Below are positions 16,533 through 24,488 of a stretch of DNA of 64,000 nucleotides, piece by piece (position 1 is the stretch's first letter; the number at the start of each line of letters is the position of its first letter). Origin of the DNA: Lachnospiraceae bacterium AM48-27BH (GTDB taxonomy: Bacteria > Bacillota > Clostridia > Lachnospirales > Lachnospiraceae); the NCBI GenBank assembly GCA_003478355.1, contig QUFC01000003.1, positions 98,159-162,158 of the forward strand. The letters run 5' to 3'. The notes under the pieces are model-generated. The model had not been told where the DNA came from. It saw only the letters and a program-made list of their open reading frames with translations, and searched no databases. The translations under genes and the position numbers were made by a program.

Positions 16533-19500
16533 AAAGACAGAAATTAAACAGCAGAAGAACCGCAGCCCTTCTGGCATCTACCCTGGTTCTGTCACAGGCA
16601 GAGCCGATTCTGGCGCTGGCAGATGTAAAGGTGGAGACGGCGGCTGAGACCGTGACCGATGAAAACACGGTGGTGATCACCAGTGTGGATGATCTGGTGC
16701 AGATGAGTAAAAACTGTGTATCTGAGTCTTATTCCAAGGGAAAAACCTTTGTTTTGACTCAGGATATCAGCTTAGATGGAAGTGATTTCCAGCCGATTGC
16801 TGTATTTGCCGGCAATTTTCAGGGCAATGGCCATGTGATCAGTGGACTCAATATTACCATTTCCGGTTCCAATCTTGGCCTGTTCCGTTACATCGAAGCA
16901 GACGGAGCGGTAAGAGGCCTGATCGTAAAAGGCAATGTAAAACCGGATGGCAGCAAAAAACAGATCGGTGGAATCGTCGGAACCAATCGTGGAACGATTG
17001 AAAATTGCGAGTTTCATGGTATGGTCAGCGGTCAGGAAGCCATCGGTGGAATCGCCGGAACCAATGAAGAAGGCGCTGTGATCCGTGGCTGTAAAAGCTA
17101 TTCGGTCACAACGGGCAATAATAAGACCGGTGGAATCACCGGCAATAATGACGGAACGGTAGAACAGTGTGAAAATCACGGCGACATTAACGCTTCTGAT
17201 CAGGGAGTAGAAGATTCTAACAGCGGTGAGCTTTCGATCAATACCGATAAGATCAAAGAAACAGTCCAGAAAGAAAAGGTCAATGACGCAGGTGGTATCG
17301 CAGGATATTCTAAGGGTAAGATTTCCGACTGTAAAAACTACGGAACCGTGGGATATGAGCATATCGGCTATAACATCGGTGGAATCGCCGGACGCCAGTG
17401 CGGTATCATCAGCCAGTGCTATAACCTGGGTGATATCAGGGGACGTAAGGACGCAGGCGGTATCGTAGGACAGTTTGAGCCATATCTGACCATTGATCAT
17501 GAGGAAGATCTGTATGACCAGTTAAACAGCCAGTTAAACAGTCTTTCTGATATCAGCACGGCTCTGGCAAGAACGGTGGATGACACAGCCAATAAGAGTA
17601 CCGACAGCCTGGATCAGATCGGTGACAACATGGATCAGGTACGGGACATCGGAAAGTTTTACAAGGATGTATACCGGGAAGACATCGATAAGATGAACAA
17701 TGACCTGGATTCTACGACCAACGATATGCAGGAGACCCTGGATCATCTGCATCTGCGTCTGATAAAGGATTCTTCTAAGAGTAAGGTCCGCGCACTTCAG
17801 CAGCTGCTTCACGATTCTGACGCTATCCGTAAGGAATTAAAGGAGCGCTATGACGGCGATCTGACGGATAAAGACGCATTGAAGGCATGGCTGCAGCACC
17901 GTTATGAGCTGCTTTCCCAGCTGTACGAAAATATGCAGAAGGTATCCGAAGCGGTTCCGGATCTGATGGGCTCCATTACGGAAGATTCCGTTAACGGAGT
18001 GGAGGACTTTGGTGATAAGATTGAAGACCTGACCTCAGATATCAATGTGATGATGGATGAGATCAAGTATAACCGAAACAATCTAAAGACTGATCTGGAA
18101 AATATGGATGATGAGCTGGAAGTGAAGATCGACAGTCTTGCTGATCATGTAGATTCTCTTCAGGACAGCTTAAAGAGCGGCAAAGACCAGACCCAGGCCC
18201 AGAGACAGCAGTTGGAGGATCAGATCGACCAGATCCGTAATACCATTACCGACAAGGCTGATGAGGTTCGGGATAAGATGGAGGATAACGATCTGTTTGA
18301 TGATGTATCAGACAATGATGACCAGACAGAATTAACGGATGGTACGATCTATGCCTGTGTCAATACGGGAAGCATTGAAGCGGACTATCAGGCAGGTGGT
18401 ATCGCAGGCATCATCGGTGTGGAGGTCAGTCTGGATCCGGAGCAGGATTTGGATACGGATCAGGAAAAGACATTAAACACGGTCAGACAGGCCAAAGCAA
18501 CGGTTCAGGGATGCTTAAATGAGGGCGATATCACCGGTAAACGGGATTATATCGGAGGTGTGGTCGGCAAAGCCAATATGGGTGCTCTGATCAGCAACCA
18601 GAATTATGGTGATATCACTTCTGCGAACGGCGATTATGTAGGCGGTATCACCGGAAGCAGTGATTACGTCCTGCGCCGGAACTACAGCATGTGTATGGTC
18701 ACCGGTAATGACTATATAGGCGGTGTGGCCGGATGGGGTAAAAATGTCTACGAAAACTACGCGCTGGTCACGCTGACCAGTGATGGCGGCGAGTGGATCG
18801 GAAGCATTGCCGGAGATGGCGATACCGATGGAACTGTGGAAGGCAACTATTACGTGGATGGCGGCATCGGAGCGGTGGATGGGATCACCTATGACGGCCA
18901 GGCAACAGGACTGTCCTATGATGATTTTATGGCCTTAGACCAGATGCCGGAGCGTTTCCGCCAGTTACAGGTATCTTTCCTGGTGGATGACAATGCAGTG
19001 AAGACCATTTATTGTGAATATGGCAGCAGCGTAAAGGCTTCTGAGATTCCGGCGATCCCACAGAAGGATGGTTATTATTACCAGTGGGAGGATGTGGATT
19101 TAAGCAACATCACCGGCAATATCAAGGTACATGCCGTTTACCAGCCATACCACACCACCATTGCTTCAGATGATGACAAGATGGCGTCCCTGTTAGCAGA
19201 GGCCGAGTTTTATCCGGGAAGCAAGCTGATCCGCACAGAGACGGTTCTGACAGGTGTTGCTGCACCAGAGGGATATCAGCTGGGCAAAGCCTATGATTAT
19301 GAGGTGACAGTGCCAGAGAAAGCAGATGTGCCGGATGAAGTAACCCTTCATCTGCTGGCAGAAGGCAGGGGAAGCCTGATGGCAGGAATGGTAAAGGACG
19401 GCGTTGTAGAGCTTCTGGATACAGAAGTGGATGGTTCTTATCTGGTATTTACGGCTCCGGCCAAGGGTACCATCGTGATCTTAAAGAAGAGCCAGGCATG

Positions 19501-19774
19501 GAAATATGCGGCAGCAGTCGGAGCAGCGGCAGTTTTAGCTGCGGTCATTGGAGTGGTTCTCGTAAAGAAAAAGAGAGGAAAAGTCCATGAAGAAGGAGAA
19601 GAGCAGAACGGAGACGGCGATGGAACCGAAAGTGGAAGCGAAGAAGCCGGAGCAGCAGAAGGAGCCGGAGCAGCTGGAGCAACCGGAACAACAGAGACAG
19701 CCGGAACAGCGGAAGCCGCCGGAGCTTCGGAAGCCGACCAGAGCGAAAGCGAAGGTAGAGACTATGAAGTGTAA
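16529..19774 (+). CDS. GLUG-repeat, coiled-coil surface protein with C-terminal membrane anchor
   Basis: 1081 aa. Signal peptide with cleavage after about residue 31 (ILALA-D). GLUG-type repeats (IGGIVGTNRGTIENC, IGGIAGTNEEGAVIRGC and others) occupy about 145-290 and again 620-770. Between them lies a long helical, probably coiled-coil, insert (about 320-600). A TM helix at 993-1012 is followed by KKKRGK and a low-complexity Gly/Ala/Glu tail, so it is anchored by a stop-transfer segment and not by sortase. It is coupled to the MMPL transporter (ATGA overlap), suggesting an extracellular partner. The last 188 bp overlap the next gene in another frame. Confidence 0.82.
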   Translation: MKRQKLNSRRTAALLASTLVLSQAEPILALADVKVETAAETVTDENTVVITSVDDLVQMSKNCVSESYSKGKTFVLTQDISLDGSDFQPIAVFAGNFQGNGHVISGLNITISGSNLGLFRYIEADGAVRGLIVKGNVKPDGSKKQIGGIVGTNRGTIENCEFHGMVSGQEAIGGIAGTNEEGAVIRGCKSYSVTTGNNKTGGITGNNDGTVEQCENHGDINASDQGVEDSNSGELSINTDKIKETVQKEKVNDAGGIAGYSKGKISDCKNYGTVGYEHIGYNIGGIAGRQCGIISQCYNLGDIRGRKDAGGIVGQFEPYLTIDHEEDLYDQLNSQLNSLSDISTALARTVDDTANKSTDSLDQIGDNMDQVRDIGKFYKDVYREDIDKMNNDLDSTTNDMQETLDHLHLRLIKDSSKSKVRALQQLLHDSDAIRKELKERYDGDLTDKDALKAWLQHRYELLSQLYENMQKVSEAVPDLMGSITEDSVNGVEDFGDKIEDLTSDINVMMDEIKYNRNNLKTDLENMDDELEVKIDSLADHVDSLQDSLKSGKDQTQAQRQQLEDQIDQIRNTITDKADEVRDKMEDNDLFDDVSDNDDQTELTDGTIYACVNTGSIEADYQAGGIAGIIGVEVSLDPEQDLDTDQEKTLNTVRQAKATVQGCLNEGDITGKRDYIGGVVGKANMGALISNQNYGDITSANGDYVGGITGSSDYVLRRNYSMCMVTGNDYIGGVAGWGKNVYENYALVTLTSDGGEWIGSIAGDGDTDGTVEGNYYVDGGIGAVDGITYDGQATGLSYDDFMALDQMPERFRQLQVSFLVDDNAVKTIYCEYGSSVKASEIPAIPQKDGYYYQWEDVDLSNITGNIKVHAVYQPYHTTIASDDDKMASLLAEAEFYPGSKLIRTETVLTGVAAPEGYQLGKAYDYEVTVPEKADVPDEVTLHLLAEGRGSLMAGMVKDGVVELLDTEVDGSYLVFTAPAKGTIVILKKSQAWKYAAAVGAAAVLAAVIGVVLVKKKRGKVHEEGEEQNGDGDGTESGSEEAGAAEGAGAAGATGTTETAGTAEAAGASEADQSESEGRDYEV

Positions 19775-20096
19775 GCCGCAGGAACCAGAGCGTGAAGCTT
19801 CGAAAGAACCGGTATCAGCCGGTTCTTCTGCCACAGCCGAAGAAAAATCATGGCAGGACGTTGATGAGTCTTCCATGAATTTGGGCCAGCGCTGCGTTTA
19901 CCGCAACCGTAAACGCGCCGTGGAGCTCTACCGCAGAGGCTGTTCCCCCCAGGAGATTTTCCGGCTTACCGGTATGGGGCCGGGCATGGTATCCCGCATG
20001 TGGAAGAAATGCTGCACCAAAGATCCGGAGACCGGAAATGTTAAGGGATATCAGGCGCTGGTACCAAAGTCGAAGGTGAAATCGTTTATACGGTAA
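19587..20096 (+). CDS. HTH protein with Pro/Glu/Gln-rich N-terminus, overlapping the GLUG gene out of frame
   Basis: 169 aa. The first ~63 residues are rich in P, E, Q and K (for example KKPEQQKEPEQLEQPEQQRQ) and are encoded by the same DNA as the tail of the upstream protein in a different frame. The C-terminal part has a helix-turn-helix of homeodomain/resolvase type (RKRAVELYRRGCSPQEIFRL, then TGMGPGMVSRMWKK). ATG at 19587 follows AGAGAGGAAAAGTCC, a usable ribosome site. The frame offset (+1) is not what a single-base deletion would give, so a broken fusion is less likely. The role may be regulation of this module; unproven. Confidence 0.6.
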   Translation: MKKEKSRTETAMEPKVEAKKPEQQKEPEQLEQPEQQRQPEQRKPPELRKPTRAKAKVETMKCKPQEPEREASKEPVSAGSSATAEEKSWQDVDESSMNLGQRCVYRNRKRAVELYRRGCSPQEIFRLTGMGPGMVSRMWKKCCTKDPETGNVKGYQALVPKSKVKSFIR

Positions 20097-20103
20097 TAAA
20101 TGA

Positions 20104-20404
20104 ACATATAATCATAGGTTTCCTCATAAATATCTGACGGGATTTTCATCAGATGCAGGAATCTGCTGTCGTATGTTTCGGAAAATGACAGGAAAGACGA
20201 TTACCGGATACCTGGAGGAATATTGGGTAGAAAAAAAGCCTTTTCCTGGTCCAGAGCGGACAATATTCCATGGTTCAGATTGCAGATATGACCGGATTCA
20301 GCAATCCCAGCCGTTTTGTGGCTGCGTTTCGGAAGCAGTTTGCATGCAATCCCGGAGAATACAATTTTACCGCAGGTGATTATAAAAGAATTTCTGAAAA
20401 ATGA
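20104..20404 (+). pseudogene. AraC-family regulator, DNA-binding domain remnant
   Basis: Reading from 20104 gives LTGFSSDAGICCRMFRKMTG then KTITGYLEEYWVEK, the first HTH of an AraC regulator. After the A7 run at 20231-20237 the frame changes and continues as SLFLVQSGQYSMVQIADMTG then FSNPSRFVAAFRKQF, the second HTH, to a stop at 20402. The shift matches one extra A. The whole sensor domain and start are missing, so it is a true remnant. Confidence 0.75.
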
Positions 20405-20465
20405 CGATTCTGGTATTGATTTTGATGATACAGATATTGACATAAAAGAAAAGGAGAAGAAAAAC

Positions 20466-20954
20466 ATGATCGTATCAAACGCTATCGAAAAGATGATTGA
20501 TTTTTATCAGGGAAGCCAGCATGACATCAACCATTTCCTGAAAGTCTGGTCTTACGCCAGAAACATTGGACTGATGGAAGGATTGGATGACCATACTCAG
20601 GAGGTATTGGAGCTGACGGCAGTGGTCCATGATATTTCCTGTCCACTGTGCAGAAAAAAGTATGGGGAAGCCAACGGAAAAAAACAGGAGCTGGAGAGTC
20701 CGCCACTGGTCAGTGAATTTTTCAAGGATCTTCCAGTGGCGGAAGAGGATGTAAAGCGGATCTCCTGGCTGGTGGCTCATCACCATACCTATACGGGAGT
20801 TGACGGGATTGATTATCAGATCCTGCTGGAGGCGGATTACCTGGTGAACGCAGGAGAGAGCGGTTATTCCAGGGAAAATGTGCAGCATATGCTGGAGACG
20901 GTATTTCAGACAGAGAGTGGAATCCGGTTGTTAAAATCCATTTATTTGCGGTAA
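20466..20954 (+). CDS. HD-domain phosphohydrolase family protein
   Basis: 162 aa, essentially one HD domain. Residues consistent with the metal site: H23 (INHFLKVW), H55-D56 (AVVHDI), a His triplet at 105-107 (WLVAHHHTYTG) and D124 (LEADYLVNAG). Such small HD proteins cleave phosphate esters of nucleotides or signalling molecules; the substrate is unknown. ATG at 20466 follows AAAAGGAGAAGAAAAAC. It follows the AraC remnant and ends in a strong hairpin. Confidence 0.82.
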   Translation: MIVSNAIEKMIDFYQGSQHDINHFLKVWSYARNIGLMEGLDDHTQEVLELTAVVHDISCPLCRKKYGEANGKKQELESPPLVSEFFKDLPVAEEDVKRISWLVAHHHTYTGVDGIDYQILLEADYLVNAGESGYSRENVQHMLETVFQTESGIRLLKSIYLR

Positions 20955-20963
20955 ATATAAAAG

Positions 20964-21012
20964 AACCCTGCGGTGGGATGCGAGAAATGTCGCTTCCTAT
21001 CACCGCAGGGTT
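20964..21012. terminator. Terminator hairpin after the HD gene
   Basis: AACCCTGCGGTG (20964-20975) and CACCGCAGGGTT (21001-21012) form a perfect 12-bp stem. No long U-run follows on the plus strand (TAAATTTATTT). It may stop transcripts from both sides. Confidence 0.65.
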
Positions 21013-21102
21013 AAATTTATTTGTCCATTCGTCTGATGATCCACATGGCGACCAGAAGAATCACAACGATAACCTCCACGATGGTTCCAGTGGTCTGGAT
21101 GT

Positions 21103-21778
21103 TTAAATACCATGGCGTGGACGCCAGGTCATAAAGTCCTGGACGGCTGCGTTAACACCCAGCTAAACGCTCTGGCTGTCCGAAGCCCAGGATCTTGAAA
21201 ATGATTTCCCTTGTTCCACTCCAGCGTACACTGGATTTTCTGTTCTTTCAACCAGTTATCATAGGCGCGGATGCAGTCTCCCACAGCAGCCATCACTGAA
21301 TTTTTTGTCCGTTCTTCCCGGTCACCGAGACTTAGATAGACACAGGAAGATTGAAATTTGTGGGCTTTTACGTAGTCTAAAAATCCTGGAAACCAGACAG
21401 ACGGCGATGCCGTTGCAATCCCGGCAAACAGGCTCGTCTGATAGGCAGCCCATAGGGAAAACAGTCCGGCGAGAGAGTAACCGCCTAAGTAATAGGTCTT
21501 ATGGGGATCAGAGCATAGTTCTGTAATGTTTCTTAGAAAATCCGCTGCGCCATTGCCAAAGTCCTGATTGCCAAATACAGCAGGTGCCTTCCATGGAGAC
21601 AGATCCTGATTCCAGCTTCGTACTTTTACGGCAATCAGGACAAATCCATGGAAGTTAGCTGTTGGATTTCGGAAACTTCCGCTTCCATTTCCTCCAGATC
21701 GTGGTCATCCACTGGCTGGACCAGGACGATGGGAGAGTCTGGATTTCCGTAGGTTTGTGTGTGGGTATTGCGTGTCAT
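21103..21778 (-). CDS. Alpha/beta-hydrolase (esterase type), frameshifted twice in this sequence
   Basis: Start at 21778 (MTRNTHTQTYGNPDSPIVLV) after AGAAGGGAACTATC. The frame breaks near 21652 (one T missing from a run on the coding strand) and resumes as FHGFVLIAVKVRSWNQDLSP. It then reads through GGYSLAGLFSLWAAYQTSLF, whose GYSLAG is the nucleophile elbow, and GNHFQDPGLRTARAFSWVL. A second break near 21152 (one A missing) is followed by NAAVQDFMTWRPRHGI and a stop. Restored length is about 225 aa. It lies in a probable operon with the membrane protein upstream. Substrate unknown. Confidence 0.7.
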
Positions 21779-21813
21779 GATAGTTCCCTTCTAAAGTTCT
21801 TTCCGCATAAGGA

Positions 21814-21927
21814 TCAATTCCCGAATTCCGCCCGATGACGAACTTTGTATTTGTTTCCAATAGACTCGATTCCGGCGGTTCCAGCTTCCTGGCCATTTTT
21901 CAGGGTAATGATGCGGTGATATTTCAT
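21814..21927 (-). CDS. Small 37-aa open frame coupled to the membrane protein
   Basis: Its ATG overlaps the stop of the preceding membrane-protein gene (ATGA), a common coupling in operons, and it ends 36 nt before the hydrolase start. The peptide begins MKYHRIITLKNGQEAG. The opening recalls the first strand of GNAT acetyltransferases, but it stops too early for that fold, so it is a small protein or a broken gene. Not recognised. Confidence 0.35.
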   Translation of the reverse strand: MKYHRIITLKNGQEAGTAGIESIGNKYKVRHRAEFGN

Positions 21928-22868
21928 AATGGATTTCTTTTCTGGAACTTCCCGCTGGAGAGATCCACATCCACAAGGATCTTGATCAGCCAGAAGAAAA
22001 CAAACAATACCAGAAGCGGGATCACACAGGAGGTGATTAGCATCACTGCCACGGCTTCTACGAAATGGCTGAGAGAGGTCTCTACCTTCTGTACCAGTTC
22101 TTCGGAAGAGAGGGTTACATTCTCTACAGCGCTGGCCACAGAATCTTTCGCACCAGATAGTGCATCCTTTGCTTTCTGCCAGAAGCCAGAAATTTCCGTG
22201 GTCTGTTGGGACTGCCCCGTGATCTGCTGAGACTGCTCTGTGGTCTGTTGAGACTGATCCGTCTGGTTATCCAAAGCGGCTGAGCCGGATGCGCGATCGG
22301 CGGCTTCAGATTCTGCGTTGTTTTCTAACAGCTTTTCCGTTCCTTTTGCTTCCTCCAGGGTCGCTTCGATCTGTGCTTGGTAGGTGTGCTCGATCAGATC
22401 GGATATCTTCACACTGGAAGGAACCACAAGAAAAATACAGATTCCAAAAACCAGTAATTTCCGCGCCAGACGGTCAAGGCTACGGTTGCTGACAAAGAGA
22501 TTGGTAGCAAAAAGCACACAAGCGGCCGGAATGAATATCTTAAAAGCAGCGTATCCCGTGATGGTCACCAAGTATTTTTCCAGGAAAATGGCACATAGGA
22601 CGATCAGCAGGTAACCGCTTAAATCAGCCACCTTTTCCGCAATCGGCGTACCGATATCACCAGGCAGAAGGGTGATCACTGCAGAAGTTGCTGTAGCAGC
22701 CATGGTCAGTTCCAGCACTGTATTTTTCTTCTCATCCAGAGAAGTAATCGTTGCCTGGTGGGATTCCGGCGCAGCGGCATACTTACCAACGACGGTAAAA
22801 GACAGGATTCCAATCAGGAGCCAGGTGGCCAAAAGGATACATTTCTTTTTATCAAATGTAAGATTCAT
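21924..22868 (-). CDS. Conserved-looking membrane protein with Gln/Ser/Thr-rich linker
   Basis: 314 aa from the start at 22868 (MNLTFDKKKCILL), chosen because GGAG lies 7 nt upstream. An N-terminal TM helix, an outer segment, three further hydrophobic helices (about residues 58-150), a low-complexity linker with repeated SQQTTE/SQQITG units (about 210-230), an amphipathic helix, and a last TM helix near the C-terminus. No known domain recognised. It is probably co-transcribed with the small frame and hydrolase downstream. Confidence 0.7.
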   Translation of the reverse strand: MNLTFDKKKCILLATWLLIGILSFTVVGKYAAAPESHQATITSLDEKKNTVLELTMAATATSAVITLLPGDIGTPIAEKVADLSGYLLIVLCAIFLEKYLVTITGYAAFKIFIPAACVLFATNLFVSNRSLDRLARKLLVFGICIFLVVPSSVKISDLIEHTYQAQIEATLEEAKGTEKLLENNAESEAADRASGSAALDNQTDQSQQTTEQSQQITGQSQQTTEISGFWQKAKDALSGAKDSVASAVENVTLSSEELVQKVETSLSHFVEAVAVMLITSCVIPLLVLFVFFWLIKILVDVDLSSGKFQKRNPL

Positions 22869-22893
22869 AATCATTCTCCATTTCATGCAGTCA

Positions 22894-23022
22894 TCAGTTT
22901 AATTCATTACCATTAGAATCAAGAAACAGGTACTCCGATGGAATCATTGGCTCATAAAACACGTAAGGATAGGATTCTGGATCAATTTTTTCTTCGTGGA
23001 TGCCATTTTCTGACCGGACGCT
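22894..23022 (-). pseudogene. Orphan C-terminal coding fragment
   Basis: An open frame of 42 codons without a start codon ends IPSEYLFLDSNGNELN at 22894. Composition (PYVFYEPMIPSEYLFLD) looks protein-like and codon use matches the neighbours. It lies between the LacI gene and the membrane protein, in the same direction. Probably the tail of a deleted gene. Family not recognised. Confidence 0.3.
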
Positions 23023-23035
23023 TCAGACAGTTTGG

Positions 23036-24054
23036 TTAGTCAGCAGCCTGAAAGCTTTCCCGCAGGATCAGTTTGGCTTCCAGTTCGATATGTTCTGGAG
23101 TCAGGTCATTTTCCTGGATCTTTTTCTGTAATAAGCGGATGATCTGGCTGCCGATTTCTTTGTTTGGCATCTCGATCACACTCAAGGAAGGTGAGGAATA
23201 TTCTGTCAAAGAGGTATCCAACATTCCAATCGACAGCATCTCCACATCCTTTGGAAGTTCTACCCCTAAATCATGGAATCCACGAAGCGCTCCCAATGCC
23301 ATGGAATCTGAATCACAAAAGATGACCTTTGGCCTGTCGCCATTCTGGCAATATTCTGTCGCCAGACGGTAGCCGTCCTCGATGGTCCCATTTCCATGAA
23401 AGACCGAATCTTGGGTGACATGCAGGCCAATCTGTCCGCAGGCGTCTAAGAATGCCTGGGTACGCAAGGTGGTGGCAACAAATGCGGAGTGGGAAGCAAA
23501 CACGGCTGCTTCCGTATAGCCTTTCTGACGGATCTGCCTTGCAGCCATCAGGCCGATCATCTTGTTATCGGTACAAACAGTAGAGAGGTACTCAGAGTAA
23601 CGGTTGATCAGCACCACCGGCATCTGCGGTGACAGGCTCTCTAGGTATTTCATATCTTTCAAGGAACAGGCACCGATCACAACTGCGCTGTAGCCGGTTT
23701 TCAAAATGGAAGCATCGTACTGGTCAAGGTGGTCATCCTCGTAAGTCTGGACTACGATCTCGCAGTCGAATCCGATCCGGGAACATTCCACCTGCAGTGC
23801 ATTTAAGAAAGATGCCAGGATCATGGTACGGTAATCCAAAGGCCAGAAAAACGCGATGACAGGTTTTTGCTCTCTTGGAAACGTAATCGTCTTGCAGTCA
23901 GGTTCGGCTGATAGCCAAGCTCCCGCATGGCATCCTGTACCCGCTCCTGGGTCTGGGCAGAGATCTTCCGTTCACCGGATTTGCCATTCATAATAATAGA
24001 GACCGTGGTCACTGAGACACCGGCCAGTTTTGCAACATCTTTTATGGTAGCCAT
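23036..24054 (-). CDS. LacI-family transcriptional regulator of the carboxylate-fermentation island (frameshifted)
   Basis: About 339 aa once restored. The N-terminal LacI HTH is MATIKDVAKLAGVSVTTVSI, and a periplasmic-binding-protein-like sensor domain follows (LSIGMLDTSLTEYSSPSLSV near the end). Start at 24054 with GGAGG 10 nt upstream. The frame breaks at 23879-23881: one T missing from TTTT on the coding strand; restored, it reads RRLRFPREQKPVIAFFWPLD. It is divergent from the PFOR gene, with LacI-type operators in between, so it probably represses that operon and itself and releases it with an imported carboxylate or a pathway intermediate. Confidence 0.85.
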
Positions 24055-24285
24055 AGGGGAAAATCCTCCAAAATTCAATCATTTGATCATGATAAATATT
24101 AATATCTATATAAATCCACTAAATAAGACCATAACTGAAAAGCATGCAATAAGCCATTATTTATTATCTTACGTTCATTCATTTCCCTTGTCAAGCATGA
24201 CAAAAATCCCTGTGCGTTCTGCACAAAACCTCTCAATAAAAACTGTCGAAAATAGCAGAACTAAAAATAAATGATAAAAATTCTC

Positions 24286-24354
24286 TTGACAAAACTAAAA
24301 CGTTAAACTATCATATGTGCCATAAGATAAACGTTTTACTAATACGTTAAACTA
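24286..24354 (+). promoter_or_regulatory. PFOR-operon promoter with three LacI-type operator candidates
   Basis: TTGACA (24286-24291), 17-bp spacer, TATCAT (24309-24314). AAAACGTTAAAC (24297-24308) fills the spacer, a classic repressor position. Two more CG-centred sites follow: GATAAACGTTTTAC (24326-24339) and AATACGTTAAAC (24341-24352). The same motif recurs upstream of the carboxyltransferase-like gene at 37947-37974. Confidence 0.7.
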
Positions 24355-24488
24355 AACAAAGTAAACAAGCAAAACGTAAAAAAATGAAGACTTTCAAGGG
24401 AAGGGAAGGATTCATGAGAGTGACTGTGAAGGAACGGGATCGTTACACACAGTGATTCACGGGTCAGTAAAAGAAAGGTAGGAAAACA

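Noticed and set aside
16772..17500. A 242-codon antisense frame inside the GLUG gene
   Set aside because: It arises from the repetitive GLUG codons; no ribosome site and no sensible protein.
16529..19774. Sortase anchoring of the GLUG protein
   Set aside because: No LPxTG-like motif before its TM helix; the positively charged stop-transfer KKKRGK and long tail point to a plain membrane anchor.
21017..21150. A small single-helix membrane peptide after the hydrolase
   Set aside because: The frame encodes a hydrophobic stretch (GTIVEVIVVILLVAMWIIRR) but has no convincing start codon or ribosome site and overlaps the restored end of the hydrolase.
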